Part shown: piece after piece, positions 6,058 through 7,784 of the stretch
Numbering within the stretch: the first letter of the stretch is position 1
How the letters are laid out: every line of letters begins with the position of its first letter
NCBI GenBank assembly: GCA_003557825.1
Contig: PWNM01000110.1
Coordinates: 1-7,784 of the forward strand
From: Candidatus Hydrogenedentota bacterium
GTDB taxonomy: Bacteria > Hydrogenedentota > Hydrogenedentia > Hydrogenedentales > SLHB01
Length of the DNA stretch: 7,784 nucleotides
Direction of reading: 5' to 3'
Program-made: the position numbers and the translations under genes
Notes under the pieces: model-generated
What the model saw: the letters and a program-made list of their open reading frames with translations, nothing else
The model's database searches: none
Told to the model about the DNA's origin: nothing

Positions 6058-7784
6058 TTATTCCACTACCTCGAATTCAAGAGGCATCCCGTCGGCGTCG
6101 GTCAGCCGCAGGCAGAACCCCCAACCACCGAGGTTTTGGGTAATTTGCATCAGGATCTCGTTCTCGCCTTCCTGGAACGTCGCCGGGGCTTGGTCGGCAT
6201 CGAGAGAGACGCCCCGATCAATGTTGTGCTCATGGACGGCTTCGCCGTTGACCCAGGCTTTGACGCCGTCGTCCGAGCCGATTTGCAGGATCACATCTAT
6301 CTCTTCTTCGACGTGGACCGTGGTCCAGGCATAAGCGGCGCAATGGGTATGCGGTCCCACGACGCCCATCAGATTGATGTGCCCGGCCACGTCCTCGGTC
6401 CGCACCCGTTCCCAGCGCAGTTCCTCGTCGTCCACCGTATAGGTCGCATCCAGGTCCACATCGGGCTGATCCACATGGGTGACGGTGAATCCGTCGTCTT
6501 CATCCCACGGGAAGGGACCCACAATCTTCCAGGAACGGACAAAGCCCAGCCGGTCGGACAAATCGAAATCGAGTTCCACATCGCCCAGGTGTTGGAGGAT
6601 GGCTTCCACGACCGGAGTCGAATCGGCCCGGTCAAGGACCCGGTCGATGGCGTCCTGCGCTTCCTCATGACGATCGGCATTGATGAGTTCCCGGGCGACC
6701 CCCGCCAGGAGAGCAGGCGATAGGTCTTCCATGTCATCGTCGTCGAAGGCTTCCATGATGACTTCAAAAGCCCCTGGAACGGGATGCTCGGTCAACCGTT
6801 CGACCGCCACCCGACGAAGCTCGTCGTCATCCGTCAGGCCATGCACGGCCAAATAGGCCATGCTGGCCTCATCGCGGGCTCCCATCTGGCGGAATCGCGA
6901 AGCCATGTCCGCAAGCCCCTCGAGGGCGGCCTCGGCGATCTCGTCGTCCTCATCTTCGGCCAACGCCGTCAACGAATCGACCGATTCGGGGAGTTCCGCC
7001 GCAAGCAGGGCATGGAGCGCCGCCCAGCGCATGGCCGGATCCTCGCTGGCCGCAGCCTCTTCGATAACGGGCATAAACAACGATTCTTGCTTGTGGCCAA
7101 AGGACTGGATCATGGGCGGATGCAGTTCCTCGGGCATGTCCGGGTAGGCTTCGAGAAGGGCCCGATGCGTGTTCATGCCCTTCAACCGGTCCATGGCGAC
7201 CACGGCCGGTTGCCCGATTGCTTCGACGCCGTGTTCGTCCAACGCCGCCAGAATGTCGGGCACGACGGTTTCATCGCCAAACCGGCCCAATCCATTGAGA
7301 GCGCCGCCCAAGGTGATCGGATCTTCCGCCTCGGCCAATACATGCCGATAGACGCCGATGGCATGTTGCCAGTTGCCGCCCCGCTCGGCGATGGCATCGG
7401 CCAATCGGAGCAGCCCATCGTAGGCTTCCCATGCGGTCTCGGCATCTGCCCGGTTTGCGACGCCTTCAAGCCGCCTGATCAACAGCACATCGCCGGTCCA
7501 GGCCAAGGCCCGAGCCGCGGCGCTTCGTACGGCCGGATCGCCGTGATCGGTCATGGCCTTCACGGCCGGAAGGGTATGCTCATCCTGTACCCGCGCCAAG
7601 GCCAAGAGGCAAGCGCGCGTAAAGTCTGCATCGTAGCGCCCCAGGGAATCGGCCAACACCGCTGCAGCAGACGGCGTCTTCATTTCTTCGAGGGCGGCCC
7701 GGGCCTTCTCGCGCATGTCCGGATTATCGAGTAACCGCGCAATGGGCCCCAGGTCGAACTGATCGGGCGCAACAAAGGGCACTA
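6058..7784 (-). CDS. HEAT-repeat protein with C-terminal GSDDGVKxWxNG domain, 5' end beyond window
   Basis: About 574 residues are visible, ending at TAA 6060-6058. The frame is still open at the right edge; a GTG at 7782 could be a start but reads better as an internal Val, so the N-terminus, and any signal peptide, is probably missing. Residues about 10-400 are helical pairs of the HEAT/ARM type, for example LPAVKAMTDHGDPAVRSAAA at 71-90, and similar units at about 170-200, 245-290 and 318-345; they are very acidic and would form a protein-binding solenoid. From about 417 a beta-rich domain begins with WKIVGPF (418-424) and contains IGSDDGVKAWVNGEAVHEHN (501-520) and a late GGWGFCLRL (552-560). 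This domain recurs at the end of many exported planctomycete-type proteins and resembles PA14- or galactose-binding-like sandwiches. The ligand is unknown. No catalytic residues are visible; a scaffold or binding role is inferred. Confidence 0.8.
   Translation of the reverse strand, partial: VPFVAPDQFDLGPIARLLDNPDMREKARAALEEMKTPSAAAVLADSLGRYDADFTRACLLALARVQDEHTLPAVKAMTDHGDPAVRSAAARALAWTGDVLLIRRLEGVANRADAETAWEAYDGLLRLADAIAERGGNWQHAIGVYRHVLAEAEDPITLGGALNGLGRFGDETVVPDILAALDEHGVEAIGQPAVVAMDRLKGMNTHRALLEAYPDMPEELHPPMIQSFGHKQESLFMPVIEEAAASEDPAMRWAALHALLAAELPESVDSLTALAEDEDDEIAEAALEGLADMASRFRQMGARDEASMAYLAVHGLTDDDELRRVAVERLTEHPVPGAFEVIMEAFDDDDMEDLSPALLAGVARELINADRHEEAQDAIDRVLDRADSTPVVEAILQHLGDVELDFDLSDRLGFVRSWKIVGPFPWDEDDGFTVTHVDQPDVDLDATYTVDDEELRWERVRTEDVAGHINLMGVVGPHTHCAAYAWTTVHVEEEIDVILQIGSDDGVKAWVNGEAVHEHNIDRGVSLDADQAPATFQEGENEILMQITQNLGGWGFCLRLTDADGMPLEFEVVE

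Noticed and set aside
6784..7734. Plus-strand open frame (316 codons) opposite the HEAT-repeat gene
   Set aside because: The minus-strand frame has regular HEAT helices and a recognisable C-terminal domain; the plus frame shows only composition-driven residues.

Overview
The window holds six genes on the minus strand and the 3' end of one gene on the plus strand. Overall it is GC-rich; the stretch from about 1850 to 3570 looks visibly richer in A and T. The gene types point to a free-living bacterium of the PVC or candidate-phylum kind (Planctomycetota, Lentisphaerota, Verrucomicrobiota or Hydrogenedentota-like). The main pointers are a prepilin-like protein ending in an NVLYMDGHVE motif, an exported ADP-ribosylglycohydrolase-fold protein, and a HEAT-repeat protein with a C-terminal GSDDGVKxWxNG domain. 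No marker here settles the phylum; this is inference from family distributions.

Layout from left to right. At 3-155 (+) is the C-terminal end of a HepT/DUF86 toxin-like protein with an intact R-X4-H-X-Y motif. It converges, with 17 nt between stops, on an exported ADP-ribosylglycohydrolase family protein (1846-173, minus), which has its own likely promoter (TTGACT-17-TACCGT) and a strong Shine-Dalgarno. Next come a prepilin-like pseudopilin (2956-2054, minus) and a small membrane-anchored Cys/His-rich protein (3430-3044, minus), then ruvB (4591-3572), ruvA (5200-4595) and a seven-helix TMEM198/DUF4203-like membrane protein (5882-5244). A large HEAT-repeat protein (7784-6058) runs off the right edge.

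The TMEM198-like gene, ruvA and ruvB are tightly spaced (43 nt and 3 nt) and look like one operon. RuvA and RuvB form the Holliday-junction branch-migration motor; ruvC is not in the window, and the membrane gene sits where ruvC often lies. The other genes look like separate transcription units. Three of them are followed, 8 to 40 nt after the stop codon, by a strong imperfect hairpin of about 30 nt with no U-tract.

I see no clear new multi-gene system. The items most worth a second look are the truncated-by-window HepT locus, the exported ADP-ribosylglycohydrolase with altered metal-site motifs, the Cys/His-rich small protein, the membrane gene coupled to ruvAB, and the recurring hairpins without U-tracts. 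No stretch longer than about 210 nt lacks a gene.
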